DNA of 64,000 nucleotides, from the NCBI GenBank assembly GCA_035610365.1, contig CM069439.1, forward strand, positions 21,217,533-21,281,532. Reading direction: 5' to 3'. Origin of the DNA: Aquatica leii (lineage: Eukaryota; Arthropoda; Insecta; Coleoptera; Lampyridae). The notes beneath the pieces are model-generated. The model had not been told where the DNA came from and made no database searches. It saw only the letters and a program-made list of their open reading frames with translations. Shown piece after piece: positions 47,540-60,800 of the stretch (its first letter is position 1; each line of letters opens with the position of its first letter). The position numbers were made by a program, and so were the translations under genes.

Positions 47540-49605
47540 AGAGTAAAGTCGCCGAATGTGGAATACCATTTTGTTTTAATTAGAAAAAAAATTGAAAATT
47601 TCAAAATTATTTCTTAACCTTTTTTGTACATGTATATCCAAGTATCTAAGATATGTAGATAATATCACAAAAATATATAATCCAGTACAAACGACAAAAA
47701 AAATTTAGAATGCAAAAAGAGAATTTAGTAGTTTTAAAAATGAATTCCTAATGTGGAATACCTACGCACCTACAGTGAAATATCGTTATTTTTCAGTCTT
47801 TCAAAATTTACAGTAAATCAGGAAAGCAACTATATATTAAAGATACAAAAAAACACAAATCAACACAAAGATAGATACAAAAAACTAATGGCAAAAATCA
47901 CAAACGTATGGTTCCTTTTCAAGTCCGGCACACTCTTCATGTGCCCAACATGAGCACATTATGCATTATCCAAATTTCCCCTTGCTTGTCATCTGAGAAC
48001 TTAGCTTTACAAAAAAGGCAATAAGCGTCTTTCTTGGGATTGGATCCTTGTTTAGGAAACAATTCGTCTTCTGAAGAATCGTGCACAGACATGCTCGATA
48101 CAGACGACTGGTCACCTGATGACACATCTTTCATTTGACTTTTAGTTGCTCTTTTCTTCTTATCAGAACTACGTCTATGGACTGAACTGCAACCTGGATT
48201 TTCGGAAAACACTTTTTTTTTAAATGTGTCCTTCTTTTTATTCGCTGATTTTTTGTTTTTCACCCTTAGAGACTGTTCCAGTTCCTCCTTATTTGGTGTT
48301 GAAGTTATTATTTTAGATGTGCCTGATTTTCTTCCTCGGGTACCTACTTGTTGCTGAGGAGTGACTCTGCGTTTGTATTACGGGTTGTTGGAGGATCTTC
48401 AACATCTTGGTGTTTAACGGCTAGAAAGTCCTCGTCGTTAAAGATGTTTCTTCTTGTAGAATAAATTCCTGTCGTTTCGAATCTTCTAACGGCTCGTTCT
48501 GCCGATTGAGTCTTCAAATATGCCCTACCAAAAAGTTCGCATACATCAAAATGAAATTATTTCGTAAAAATATTTTTCTTCGTTATAAAACGTTTTTAAC
48601 GCTCCCATGACTGTTTTGTCAAGTGGTTGAATTTTATGCGAAGTGTGTGGCGGCAAGGAAATAATTGTAACAAAATTTTCTTAAGCTTTGCTTATCACGT
48701 CAAGATTCCTTGTGTTTGTGTTTTGTCCGTCTAACACTAAAAGGACGGGGTTGGTTTCAGACGTATGAACATATTCAATAAAGTGCTCAAACCAAGCAGT
48801 AAATAGATCCATTTGAATCTCCCTGATGGATGAAATTTAAATAAACATCCAGGTGGAGCACCCTTTTTTAGTTGTTCGTTGCAATTCTTTCGAGGAAATA
48901 TTATCATCGGTGTTACAAATATCTCATCTGCGCCCATACACATCGTAACAATTATTAGAGATCCCCGTTCTGTAGAAGTCACAGCTCCAATTTGTCGTTT
49001 GTTTTTTATTGCTAAAATTTGGGGACATTTAGATTGGACGATACAAATGCTACATTCATCCACGTTGAAAATTTGCTTAGCAAAAAGTTTCTTTTCTTCC
49101 ATAATTTTCTCCAGTATGTCAAAAAACTTATTTACACTTTCTTTGTTAAATTCTGCGGCTCTGGCAACTGATGTCTCCTTGGGTCTTCTTATGCTAACTT
49201 TATCGCTATGTCTTTTAAGAAATGCCTTTAGCCATTTTTTACCTGCAGATTCCTGCAATAGTAAAACTGATTTGGAACATTATTACGTCTGGCCAGCTTA
49301 GCTTCTAATTTTTCTGATAAAATAGGCTTTCTTCCTAATGTTTTCTTCTTAACGTCGTTGACATCATTATCAACTTTGCACTACCTAAATAATGTGGAAC
49401 GCGGTACATTATAATATTTGGCAGCTTTTAAATAGCGCATTGCACTAGTTCGTACTGCTGTTACGGCATTTTTGATATCCTCTTCTCCCTACTTTTGTTC
49501 CTCAACCCTTTTCAACAACATTTTTCTGAAACTATAAATTTTAAAAATAGTTTTGTAATGTGGAATATTTCACATTTGGGTCCCCTTGGATATTCCACAA
49601 TAGGA
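47540..49605 (-). mobile_element. Pogo-like DNA transposon (decayed)
   Basis: The outer ends share a GTGGAATA word in inverted orientation (GAATGTGGAATACC near 47542; ATATTCCACAATAGG near 49591), which may be remains of terminal repeats. A further GTGGAATA lies near 47752 and another near 49558. Between them is a pogo-type transposase on the minus strand. Confidence 0.6.
47937..49500 (-). pseudogene. Pogo-family DDE transposase (broken)
   Basis: On the minus strand, near 49440-49330, a psq-type helix-turn-helix reads AAKYYNVPRSTLFR, then GRKPILSEKLEAKL. The next ORF (49258-48737) gives AGKKWLKAFLKRHSDKVSIR, SVARAAEFNKESVNKFFDIL and the first catalytic aspartate in FNVDECS. QIGAVTSTERGSLI and MIIFPRKN follow. 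After a break come LVLDGQN (second aspartate) near 48735 and LPPHTSHKIQPLD near 48630. The C-terminal ORF (48263-47937) is Lys/Ser-rich with a CLFCKAKFS finger-like end. Stops separate the parts, so it is inactive. Confidence 0.85.
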
Positions 49606-49839
49606 GACTTTTAATTTTCTTTTTTAGATCAACATACTGGAAACTAAAATGGTTACTGGTTTTAAGCATTTACCATATTTAAACCTCCCTACTGTCTACT
49701 TTAACCCTACAAAATAACTTACCTTCAATACTAAAAAAACAACGAAAACACAATATTTTCTAGCTAGCATCTAGCACCGGATTAAGACAGCGCGAGACCT
49801 GTAAGAAATGTTATATGATAATAAAATAAAACTAAACTT
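49606..49839. other. Unassigned spacer
   Basis: Nothing recognised. Confidence 0.3.
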
Positions 49840-50110
49840 TTACAAATAAACATTTTTTAATTTTATGTGAACAAATTTAGTGATAATACTAACGAAATCA
49901 ATTTCTCTAAGTAAATCACTTTCAATGTTAATCAAAGTGAGGTTATTTAAGCGATTTTGTTCCATCATGGTTCTTAACTCATTTTTTATACGATTCAGTT
50001 TTGAAAAGAGCGTCTTTCGGTGCAGTTAGTAATTATTAAAGTCAACTAAATTTGTAAAACTATTTCTACAATTGGGAAACACGACTCTAATGAATTTTTC
50101 ATCATAAGTT
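49840..50110 (-). pseudogene. hAT C-terminal dimerisation domain, fragment
   Basis: Minus strand reads LFSKLNRIKNELRTMMEQNR then LNNLTLINIESDLLREID, the hAT dimerisation block seen also at 30613-30882, with a shift upstream. No other part of this copy is present. Confidence 0.72.
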
Positions 50111-50119
50111 TATATAATG

Positions 50120-50270
50120 CTTCATCTTCTTCTTCTTCGTCGTTCCTCTCCTCGTTGGAGATTGGCTAACATCATGGCTATCTTGACCTTGTCGTCGGCT
50201 GTTCTAAACAGAGATTTTGTGCTGCAGTCTCTTAAATTCTTCAACCAGCATGTGTGCAAAAATTTTCATG
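50120..50270 (-). pseudogene. LINE C-terminal end, fragment
   Basis: On the minus strand RDCSTKSLFRTADDKVKIAM then MLANLQRGEERRRR is readable. This is the typical C-terminal end of RTE/craTA-like LINE proteins, suggesting a strongly 5'-truncated insertion that ends in a run of GAA/TTC triplets. Confidence 0.6.
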
Positions 50271-50479
50271 GCGCCCATAAAAATTATAGTTAAAAAAAGT
50301 TTAGTATTGTTAAATAAAAAGTTAGATAAAAACAAACAAATATCTATTCAGATGGCAAACACAAAAAATATAAAAATGGTGAAATATACAAATTAAATAC
50401 ACTATGCAAGGTATGCTAATACATATGTAAATCCAATTGTATAAAAATTTCAGGTAAACATACCTAATATTACAAAACA

Positions 50480-53400
50480 AAATAAAATCTATCCACTTTT
50501 CGAGCCTTCATGTCGACAATTTCTTTTATGATATGGTGAAAATCTATTTCTTCTAATATAGATGATTCTATTGAGATGATAGCTAAATTTGATTACCGTC
50601 CTTGACTCATCGTCGACCTTAAATAATTTTTTATTAACTTTAATTTGGAGAACGATCTTTGTGCAGTGGCAGCAGATACTGGTAAAGTGAGTAGAATTCG
50701 AATAGCAACTGCTAAGTTTGGGTATATTGCAATTAAATCATTATAAAATATAAACTGTAAAATTTTAGATATATTATTTTTTAAATCTTTTAACATAGGC
50801 TGGATTTGTATAATTTCGTCGTATAAATCGTCTTCTGCAACTTTTTGCACGAAAGTTGCGGTTTTTCAAGTTTTTTGTCTAAATGGTATAGAAATTGAAA
50901 GGCAACTATGTGATTTTCTAATAAGGAGAATCTTCCATTAAATGAAATTAATGCACTAAAAAAAGTTAATTTTGTATAATGTTGTAGGATCTGAAATTGG
51001 TTCAGCTTTATGTTCGTAGTCGAACTGTTTAGTTTTTTGTCGACGCCGTAAAGGAATGGCTGTTTGAAAAATGGCTCTACATCTAACTTTTTTGCAGTTT
51101 ATTTTGCTGCAGTAATAAGGGAATTCGACCAAAAATTGTTTTAATTTTTGTAAAGCTTCTAGAGCCAATTGTATATTCATAGTTTCTGATTGTAAAATTT
51201 TACTAACTAAATTGACTTGCACTAAAACTTTGTACTAGATGTGAACTGAACATATAAACGTAAATGTTGATATTTTGTTACAAGCGTATAGGTCTTACGA
51301 ACCTTGCATGGCCAACTCACACAGTCAGAGATAAGGGAGGTTCAAATAAGAGTTAAAGGGCGCCAGATCTTTTATAAGTAAAACTTCTGTTTCGATCAGG
51401 ACAGAAGGTCCAAGCTTGTAACAAATTTCAGGTTTGCAATCCTTGTTACAGTGTAACCAACAAAAAGAAGGATATGTTACCATAAAGAAAAGATAAAATA
51501 TGTTTAACAACTTTAATTTAATAACGTAGATTATTAACAACAAGTCTCAGAAATTTTGTAGTACATTCTCAATCCATAAATGCCGGAAGTATTGGCAACA
51601 CACAATACATAAGTTAACACGATAGCGACGAAAAATTACATGCCAAATAACTATGGTTCACAGCATGCACACAAAATAATTACTGAAAATACCTAAACGG
51701 TATTAGCAAAATTCCGTGAGTGATTTTTCTGACAGCGACAAAGTAATTTACGAAAGCAAAAATTATTAATTAATGCTAAAAGAAATTAGATATAAGAACT
51801 CGAATTATCGAATGCTGTTTTACGCATGTAGTAAAGGTTGGCATCGCAATCGACTGATGCATAAGAAGTAGTATCTCGGAGAATCGAGACTTCGTTTTTA
51901 GTTTGAACGTAAGCCTTCCAGAATTATAATCGTTCCATGAAGGTATTTGTCGATATTAACCCCACATTAATCGATAATGCATTGAAACATACAGTCAAAA
52001 ACGTGGGGGGACGTGCCTAGACGTGCTATCAAATTAAGAAAGAAATTACCAAACAATTCTAAAAACTAATAGAAAAAGCTTACCCTGTGATACATAAACT
52101 ACACGAAATGCGTTTTCAAATTAGAGTTCTATTTCCATTAACGCCGATGTTATAAGATTTACCAAGTTAATCTCATCACAAGCACGGTTTTAAGTAGTTG
52201 ACGGTTTGACGTCTTGACAGGAAATGCAATTAACTAAACTCTCTAGAAAGCGTCGGAAATAGAAATCAAACTTTAGGCTAATGAATATACAGGGTATTAC
52301 ATCATAAAATGTATCCATGTAACAATTTTATTCCCTAAACACCTAGCTTAATATTTTGATTCCTGATCAAATCTATCGGAATTTGTTGTATCGTATAATG
52401 CGTCATATATTTCTAGTAAATTTTTAAACAGTGGTTTTATTGCATCAATTCTGTTTGACTATCTTGTGTAAGATAATGATTTTAAAGTAAAATTAACTAA
52501 CTGTTGTCTGACAATATTCCAACGTTTAGTAGACGCAGAAAAATATTTGTATAAATCTTAAACTAAACTTCAAAAACCGTTTCGTGTTTAACTGTTGGAG
52601 CATCATTAATCATTAAAATTAATGTGCGAGTGACACTGGTCATATAAAACGCTCTTGGATTCAAAACTAAAAGAATTTTCTGCAAACAAAAATTTTTATC
52701 ACGCATATTGAAACCGGTATCATAGTCTAGTCCCCTCACATTATTCATGTCTAAATCAATTTTTTTAACTCTTCTATTATAAAAGAACTCAAACAAATGC
52801 CAGTTGTAGCAAAATTAGGGCAAAAAGCTAAAATTTCAAATTTTTTAAAACAGGTGTTAAAGTGGACAAAACGTATGCTAATACTTATTTTCTCTATATG
52901 TGCAATATCCGGTGTACAGTCCAATGGTATTGAAAAATACTTATTCTGCCTGCATACATTTAAAATTGAAGTTTGGATTTTCTTTGCCGAAACATATACG
53001 ATTATACTTAATATCTCAATACACTTCAAAAAATTTCCGTTATTATTTCGAAATAACATACTGTCTTGGCTTTGAAAAGCTAAATTATTCCGAAATAAAA
53101 ATAACATATACTATTATTTTAATTATATTATACCACCGCTGTTTTTCGATTGCAAAAAGTTTTTGATTGGCACTATAAATTGTAGTTTTATATTCAATGC
53201 TTGACGTATTTCTATACGTTTTTGATAGTTACTGAAGTGAGATGAATTTTTTTCATGTCTACTTAGACTAATTGCTAAATGAAACCAATCATTACAACCC
53301 CGAGAAAATTTATTATTTTCTTACACATCGAAAAGTTTGCAAGAAAAGCAGAAAACCATGTTTTTAGATGTCAAATAAAGTAACCAATTTCTATGATAAA

Positions 53401-53560
53401 TTTCTCCGTGTTTTAAACGTTTTTCATAATAATTAGAAGAAAATCTACGACCCGACGAATCACGAAGAAAATTAAACTGTGTAATTTGTTTCGGGCTATT
53501 TTCAACTAAAATTTGTATGTATTTGTACTTTGAGCCTTTTGCTAATGACCTGGATTATAC
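50480..53560 (-). pseudogene. hAT transposase, ZMYM1-like, second copy, split by nested insertion
   Basis: Minus strand: RNWLLYLTSKNMVFCFSCKL near 53340-53400 is the TTF zinc-finger region. Then a broken core follows, with NVRGLDYDTGFNMRDKN near 52680-52745. The part QESKYxARCLGNKI near 52330-52380 is followed, across the 51284-52318 insertion, by VNLVSKILQSETMNIQLALE (51222-51160). The C-terminal dimerisation block LPVSAATAQRSFSKLKLIKN then YLRSTMSQGR is at 50850-50593. Stops and deletions throughout. Confidence 0.82.
51284..52318 (+). mobile_element. Family Y non-coding insertion, copy 2, nested in hAT
   Basis: Same landmarks as 4088-5404: TTACGAACCTTGCATGGCC near 51295, CCAACTCAC, GGGAGGTTCAA near 51333, CGCCAGATCTTTT near 51362, and the right end ATACAGGGTATTAC near 52287. 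GTTACAA (51277-51283) and GTAACAA (52319-52325) flank it and may be a 7-bp target duplication with one change; removing the block rejoins the hAT frame. About 280 bp shorter than copy 1. No coding region. Confidence 0.68.
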
Positions 53561-54090
53561 ATATGTTGGTTTATTTACCTTATGGACAACTAGAATACTT
53601 CACTAAAGCATCACTTACACAATATGACTGTGTTCTAAAGTAGTAAAGAATCGAAACTGTCACTTTCCTTATACAGGACTACGAAAAGCGACAAGTTGCA
53701 ACAGATCGCTACGTGAATGAGTTTGTTGAAAAAATTGGAGCCAAGAAGCTGATAGCTGCTGTTAATTAGGCGGTGTACGGGGCGCCGGTGGCGATGCGCG
53801 CCTTCAATTTGTGTTTTGTTTGTTTCTACAGGATTTTTCCTGTTTAAATGCAGTCTATAATTTATTAACAAGCCTTGCAGACAGCATTCTCTTTATTGGA
53901 CCTTTATAATTCATTTCATATTTTTAATATGGTTTCAATAAGCTTGCAACTTGTAATTTATTAAATAAAAATTATTAAATTCAGTGGCAACTTCTTATTA
54001 GGTTATTTGGTCAATGACCCTCCGGAAAAATAAATAAGAAAGATATTTTATTTACTTTAAAATTACAGCAAAAATTCGCGTTTAAATCAA
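53561..54090. other. Unassigned spacer with a GC-rich patch
   Basis: A GC-rich patch near 53770-53805 (GGTGTACGGGGCGCCGGTGG) stands out from the AT-rich background; nothing else seen. The ORF at 53871-53635 on the minus strand has no recognised domain. Confidence 0.35.
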
Positions 54091-54094
54091 ATTA

Positions 54095-54651
54095 TCAGAG
54101 TTTGAATTTCATGCTCATGCAAGGCTCAGATTTACGTGTGCATAATATTGAAGCCAAATCGTAAATGATATAATTATTGTAGGCAATAGTGAGACACACA
54201 TAATACAATTTTTCTTGCGAGTTAGAAAATTGTTCTATTTCATTTCTATATTTAATTGTGTTATTTTTGTTATTTTTGCTGATTATCATAAACTTGGTTT
54301 TTGAAATGTTTATGTTCAGTCTTCTTTCTTTACAGGCCATATTCACGTCGTCCATTAGGTGTTGTAATTTGCTCATACTGTCAGCTAATATGACCGTATC
54401 GTCAGCGTAACTCCTTCTTCCAGTCCTTCCTTGAATATAGCTTTCGAATATATATTAAACAGTGTAAGAGAGAATGCCGGACTCAACGACGTATTTCTAT
54501 ATCCTTTTTTAATTTGTCGTCTACTTTCACTGCAGCTTTTTAGTGCCAATAAAGATTACCAATTATTTTTATACCATGCGTATCTAATCCGTTTTTGTTA
54601 AGAATTTGCATTAGTTTATCGTGTTGTATCCTGTCAAACACTTCATCATAA
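54095..54651 (-). pseudogene. RTE-like LINE reverse transcriptase core, fragment
   Basis: Minus strand: YADD-type box region near 54380-54410 (SYADDTV with the frame shifted). It leads into SKLQHLMDDVNMACKERRLN and INISKTKFMIISKN (54376-54270), the typical RT thumb-side block. Upstream parts near 54480-54640 are out of frame. The fragment ends at the TAA target site of the next element, so it was the landing site for family T. Confidence 0.78.
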
Positions 54652-56236
54652 CACTGGTCTGCATGAAAATCGGCCCTGATACCATTCTTGACGATTCTTA
54701 TGTAAAATGACCTCCTAAATCCAAAAATGAGCTCCGTTTTTACCCATCACACACTTCTTTTGGGGGGGCCCCATTTTTATTTTATTTTTTGAATTTTTTT
54801 TAAATTTTAACTTATAGCCGTTAAACATCCCAAAGCAGGTAATAAAATTTATACCAAAGTATATGGCAAAAGTTTTGCTAAAAAATGTATATAGAAACAA
54901 CCATAAAATACAAATATATAAGAACAGTAAAAAAATATCAATAAACAGTTAGAAAGATTCACTGCACGACGCTGGCGATCTCCATACCACATGCAGGTTT
55001 CAACATGAATTTTCGACACGCTTGAACTTGCATTACTTTTCTCATTATAGTATATTACATTGTTTGCTTAACTGCTTCGATCAGTACATCTATAGCTGTT
55101 GCAGAGTTAACTTGTCGACGTTTTAAACGTGCTGGATTTTGTGTTTATTTTTGTTCATTTGTGTAAAACAGTAAAACTAAAATTACTTTTACTCCGAAGT
55201 GACTAAGTGTGATTTGTGGTTAATGTCGGACGTTGAATTACTGTTGAATTATGCCACGCGAGTGTAAAAATCATCCCGATAGCTTCTGCTATGTCTGCGG
55301 GGAATTAACTTTAAAAGCGCAACGAAAACTTCTTTCTCTGTTTGTTAAAACAGCTTATAAATTGTACTTTGATTGTCAAGTTGGCGACCAGGACAAGACT
55401 TGGACCCCATTAGTTTGCTGTACGACTTGTTACAGTAGTTTGACCAAATGGCTCAAAGGTACCCGTAAATCAATGCCATTTGCTGTGCTCATGGTTTGGC
55501 GTGAACCTCGCTGTCATCTTACAGATTGTTACTTTTGTATGACTTCCACCGTCGGGTTTTCGAGCAAAAGTAAGCATACAATTCAGTATCCCAATATTCC
55601 GTCAGCTCTAAGACCTGTTCCTCATAACAATACTTTGCCAATCCCAGAGCCCCAAAACACTGATTTAAAAGACTCTGAGCCACAACCTGGGGCTTCGAAT
55701 GATACGTTCAATGATGATGAAGAGTATTCCGCAGATTTAGTTTTTCGGCAATCTCACCTCCTCACTCAATCGGAATTAAATGATTTTGTCAAGGATTTGC
55801 AGTTACCCAAGACTAAATCTCAGCTCCTAGGATTGCGACTTCAACAGTGGAATCTCTTCGAAAAGGGAGTAAAAATATCTTTTTACAGGACCAGACAAAC
55901 AACCCTGAAATGTTTTTTCTCAGAAGATAAAGGTTTAGTGTTCTGCCCTAATGCAAATTTATTGATGACAGAGCTACAGATGCCATGTGACCCAGACAAA
56001 TGGAGACTGTTTATAGACTCATAAAAAACAAGCTTAAAAGTTGTCCTGTTGGGAAATGGGAATGACTTCCCATCAGTTCCAGTTGCATACTCTGTTGATA
56101 TAAAGGAAACGTACGAAAACATTTTCAGAATCCTTGATAAAATTAGTTATCATGATTATAAGTGGAAACTTTGCGCTGACTTAAAAGTTGTTGCTCTACT
56201 CACGGACCTGCAATCAGGATTCACAAAATATTGCTG
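54652..56236 (+). mobile_element. TIR transposon family T, copy 2 (3'-truncated)
   Basis: Starts CACTGGTCTGCA right after a TAA (54649-54651), as copy 1 does. The first about 600 non-coding bases and the ORF follow copy 1 closely, with only scattered changes. Similarity stops at about 56236, in the middle of the protein after SGFTKYCC. No right TIR was found up to 57.2 kb, so the 3' 40 percent was lost by deletion or rearrangement. Confidence 0.85.
55251..56236 (+). pseudogene. Family T putative transposase, truncated, one in-frame stop
   Basis: The ATG at 55251 opens MPRECKNHPDSFCYVCGELT; CYVCG, then CCTTC and CYFC, give possible zinc-binding cysteine pairs within the first 110 residues. 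An acidic stretch with SNDTFNDDEEYSADLVF follows, then QLPKTKSQLLG. The frame stops at 56022-56024 (TAA), where copy 1 has TCA, so this is a single nonsense change. It then stays open in the same frame to 56236 (YSVDIKETYENIFRILDKIS). It is cleaner than copy 1. The protein is of a type found as uncharacterised ORFs in arthropod genomes; a transposase role is inferred from TIRs and TAA duplications. Confidence 0.72.
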
Positions 56237-57280
56237 CTGAACTTTAGTGATACTGAATAGTACTTGCATTTCTTAATTTTGCAACTAATATGATCCAGTA
56301 AACTTGATGTAATTAGATGGATCGATTTTCTGCATGATGTTTTTGATGTAATCTCTTTTCTTTATTTGCGTATGTAACTATATGATGAGTCAGAAAAATT
56401 TCAAACCTAAATAATTCCTATTATAAAGTAAACCAATAGTTTTATCACTATACTAAAATGCAAGATCTTGTTCTAATAAAAATTGTACAACTAAATTGAG
56501 AATTGACAAGCGCATTCTTGTTTCTGCAAACTAACAGCAAAATTATCGCTTGTCTAATGGAAGTGCTTCCTTCATATTTTTCTAACAAATTATTTGCGTT
56601 TTTCTAGTAGTTAAACTTTGGTTTCGTAAATTGTGACGAAAAGTCTAAATCAGCTATAGTAAAATAAATGTAGATTATTATCTTCAACGTATATTTTTTT
56701 TAAAAACAAGAATCCACTGTTCATCTGTTGCAATTTGATACTACTTTTTGCAATCTAATAGTTTTGATTAAAGGTGCTCAGTTACTCATCAATATCATTG
56801 GAGTACAATTGACTTTTGGAAAAGGTGGCAAAATAAAAACATAATTCAATTATACTTTGCGGTTTAAAGAAATAAATTTAGGGCTATAAATATGACACTT
56901 CAGTATAGGTATATGCAGTACATATTTTAATATAACTTGGTAAGTTATGGCAAATACATTTTATTTGTAAAAAAATTATCAACATGCTTTTTACAATAAA
57001 ATATGTACGCGAGAACTTTTGAAACGTTTTGGACGTAAAATGATGACGATTGAACGCAAAATGTCGATGCAGATTTTTAAAACTGGAAAGTCTCTTTGTA
57101 TTGTCGTATTCTCTTCTTCTAATTACGCAAGATGTTGAAAATAAAACAATTGATTGATTTTTGTATAGTATAAAATCTTAAGCTTTCGCGATTATTTTGT
57201 TTATGATTATAAGCGACTTTCGGCTTAGACTGCGTCGTAGTTAAACACCCAGACTTTTTAGGCTTGGTCCTAGTCTCTCT
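56237..57280. other. AT-rich spacer, nothing recognised
   Basis: No gene, no repeat partner seen in the window. Confidence 0.4.
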
Positions 57281-57299
57281 TTAAAAGCCAAAACAAGAA

Positions 57300-57461
57300 G
57301 TAGAACTTGGCCTTTGCGGTATTGTCGTTCGTGAACCCAAACAAACTGACGTTTCGAAGGACATTGCAGCTTGAATCTTCTTCTACTATTGCAAACACAC
57401 AAATACGGACAGATATCTTTATACATTGTCTCATCATTATTTGGCACAGAAACGTTCTATT
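57300..57461 (+). pseudogene. Penelope-like element 2, RT C-terminal part (left of BEL insertion)
   Basis: The + frame reads CKHTNTDRYLYTLSHHYLAQ then KRSI up to the BEL insertion point, matching the VYRKPTHTGRYLN block of Penelope RT (compare 3818-3870). It resumes without frame loss at 63737. Upstream of about 57390 a stop is present and the similarity fades. Confidence 0.75.
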
Positions 57462-57704
57462 TGTATTGAAAATATGATACTTCGATAGCTTGCTGGTTCG
57501 ATTTTTAACTTCTTGTAAAATTGTATTTATTTATGTAATCTTGTTTTGGAATTGAGATAAAACACACATGTTGATTCTTATATGTCTATATTTCGAATGA
57601 ATCTTTAAGCTACCCTCAACCCTCTCTTTCTAAAGCTGTAAATGCGCACAAGCACCACATCTTTACGCTTATGATTTATGCGTATCAACAACAAAAATTA
57701 TACA
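57462..57704 (-). repeat. BEL/Pao 3' LTR
   Basis: 243 bp, identical by eye to 63489-63731. On the coding (minus) strand it reads TGTATAATTTTTG at the start and TTTTCAATACA at the end. The sequence just inside it (minus-strand CAAGGTGGCCGGTTTA) would be the polypurine tract site but is only weakly purine-rich. Confidence 0.95.
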
Positions 57705-57817
57705 TAAACCGGCCACCTTGAAATGCCGTGGCATTCAACATGAAAATATTATATAAATACACAGAATAAGAGTAATAATACAAATAAGATTATATTTATA
57801 GCAAATCACTTAAAGTG

Positions 57818-60800
57818 TCACATAGGCAATGCACATAATTTATTTGCTGGGCGTTTTATATGATTGCCATTAGATAACTTCACTGTACATGATCTAATAA
57901 TACCGTCTGCAGCTTCGTGAACTTCGGTTACTCGACCCAATAACCAGTTAAGAGGTGGAAGGTTGTCTTGTCGAATGAGAACCAGTGTTCCAGGATGTAA
58001 TAGCTTAGGTAAATTTGTAAACCATTTTGTACGGCGCTGCAAGTCTGGAACAACTTCGATGCTCCAACGTTTCCAAAAACTTTGTGTAAGTCGTTGAGCT
58101 CTTTGGTATATACTCAAACGATTTTCATTTACAAGTAAATAATTAGGCTCGGGTAGAGCGCATAGAGGTTTGCCGATTAAGAAATGACCTGGTGTTAGTG
58201 GATTTAGGTCTAATGGATCAGTAGATAAGCAGGATAAAGGTCTTGAGTTCAAAACAGATTCTATTTGGATTAAAACTGTTAAAAAATTTTCGTAATTTAA
58301 ATTTGTGTTCCCTAAAGTCCTTTTTAAATGGAATTTAGTGGATTTTACACTAGCTTCCCATATGCCACCTTGATGAGGTGCGTGAGGTATGATAAACTGC
58401 CATTTAATACTTTCATGACTTAAAAAATTTGAAATTTTGCTTTGTGTATCCGAAGCCTGCAAAAATTTATAGAACTCGTTTAATTGATTTCTAGCTCCCA
58501 AAAAGGTTTTTGCATTGTCACTAGAGATGGTTAAAGGTTTGCCTCGGCGGGCAACAAAACGTTTAAATACAGCAATAAACGAATCGGTAGAAAGATCTGT
58601 AACAATGTCAAGGTGAACTGCTCGTGTAACTAAGCATACGAATATACAGATGTATGCCTTTATCAACCTTGACCCTCTGCCTATTTTATCTTTTATGAAA
58701 ATTGGGCCGGCGTAATCTAGGCCAGTGTTATAAAATACCGGAGTATATGGTTGCATTCTCTTTAAAGGTAAGTTACCCATTAAAGGATTTTTGTATACTG
58801 GGTTTACACGTAAGCATTTTATGCAATCGCGAATAATTCTCTTTGCAGTGCCTTTTCCGGAAATAGGCCAAAATCGTTCACGCATGCAGGACAGCAGTTG
58901 CTGAACACCACAATGTAAATGATTGTAATGATAATGTTTGAATAATAATTCGGTAAGTGGATGGCCTTTAGGTAGCAACAATGGATGCTTTTTGTCATAC
59001 TGAAATTGAGAGTTTGTAATACGCCCACCTACTCTGAGAAGTTGGTTATCGTCTAAAAATGGATGTAAAGACAAAATATTTGAACGGGAGGTTAACTGCT
59101 GCTTTGATTTCAAAGCATGAATTTCCCGTGAAAAAGAGGATTCCTGGCAAAGTTTAACTAATACCCGAAGTGAATGCTGTAGCTCTGCTACCGATAATGG
59201 TTGAAAACTGCGTTGAGATAACGTTTTTCCACAATTAGAAACAAACCTGAGCATGAATGCTAACACTCTTTGTAACTTGGTAAAGCTTGAAAATTTATTA
59301 AATAAATTTAAATCATCACGCGGTTTGTCATTTGTGACAATTAAAGAAATTGATCTCAACTCTAAAGTTTCTGGATAAACAATAATATTATTATTTCTCC
59401 AGAACTCGTTACTGGTAGATAAAAACGAAGGTCCATTCCACCATTGAAAATTGTTTATTATTTTATCGGTAGTTATTCCTCTAGAGATGAGATCAGCGGG
59501 ATTGTCTTCTGATTTGACATGTCGCCAATGAGAACCCGGATACATTTCTTGTATTGTGGCAATACGATTAGCTATGAAGGTCTTATATTTGTTTGGAGTT
59601 GATTGAAGCCAGTTTAAAACTACGGTTGAATCTGACCAAAGGAAAATTGAATCGCAGTCGACTGTTAATGAGTTTTTAACCTTGCGCATAAGTTGCGCAA
59701 GTAAGACTGCAGAACATAACTCTAACCTTGGTATTGTCACAGTATGTAAAGGTGCAACACGAGATTTAGAGCATAATAAACGTGTTGCTATTTCATTTTG
59801 TGAGTTTGTGCATCTTACATACACACACGCACCGTAGGCGATTGAACTGCTGTCGCAAAAGCCATGTAATTGTATTGTGTATTCTAAAATGGGAATTACA
59901 CATCGTGGTATTTGTAATATAGTTAAATGCAATAATTGCTCTCTAAAACTAACCCATTGTGAATGAATAGAAGATGGAACGGACTCATCCCAAGAAACCT
60001 TAAGTTCCCATAACCTTTGAACTATAATTTTTCCTGTAATTAGAATGGGTGATAATAAACCTAATGGATCAAACAATTGCGATAGCATTGAAAGAATTGA
60101 TCGTTTTGTAATCGAAGGACCGTTGTTTTGCAGTTGAATGTCGTAATAAATAAAATCAGAAATTGAATTCCAAGAAAGACCTAGTGCTTTGGCATTGGAA
60201 CGTTCACACAAAGGAACAGTGAAAAACGGCGTATCTGAGTTGTCACTTTTCTCAATTACAACAGAACTGTTTGACAAAAACTTCCGAATTGGAATATTGG
60301 CCGAATTTAAAATTTGAATTAATTCTTGCTTTATTTGTAAGACTTCTTCTACGGTATCTGCCGTAAACAATAAATCGTCCATGTAGAAGGAAGTTTTTAT
60401 GACTTGCGACGCCTTTGGAAATGTGTGTTTATTTTTATCGGCGAGATATTCTAGACATTTAGTGGCTAAGTAACTGGCAGATGCAGTACCATAAGTAATG
60501 GTATTTAATTGGTATGTTTCAATTGGTTGATTAGGATTGTCCCGCCACAAAATGCATTGTAATTTTCTTAAATAAGGATGAACTTTGATCATACGATACA
60601 TTTTTTCGCAATCTCCTGTAAGTGCTATTTTGTGTTGACGAAAGCGCAATAATATGGAAAACAAATCATCTTGTAAAACTGGACCAATGATTTGAGCGTC
60701 ATTGATAGAAATGCCAGAAGTGGATTTAGAACTGCCGTCAAACACAACACGTATTTTGGTGGTTAAAGAATTTGTTTTAAACACCGCATGGTGGGGGAGA

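Noticed and set aside
48112..48125. CTGATGA on the plus strand
   Set aside because: It lies in the pogo-like coding region and has no GAAAC or pairing stems.
52797..53166. Plus-strand ORFs of about 90 codons
   Set aside because: They are antisense shadows of the hAT pseudogene on the minus strand.
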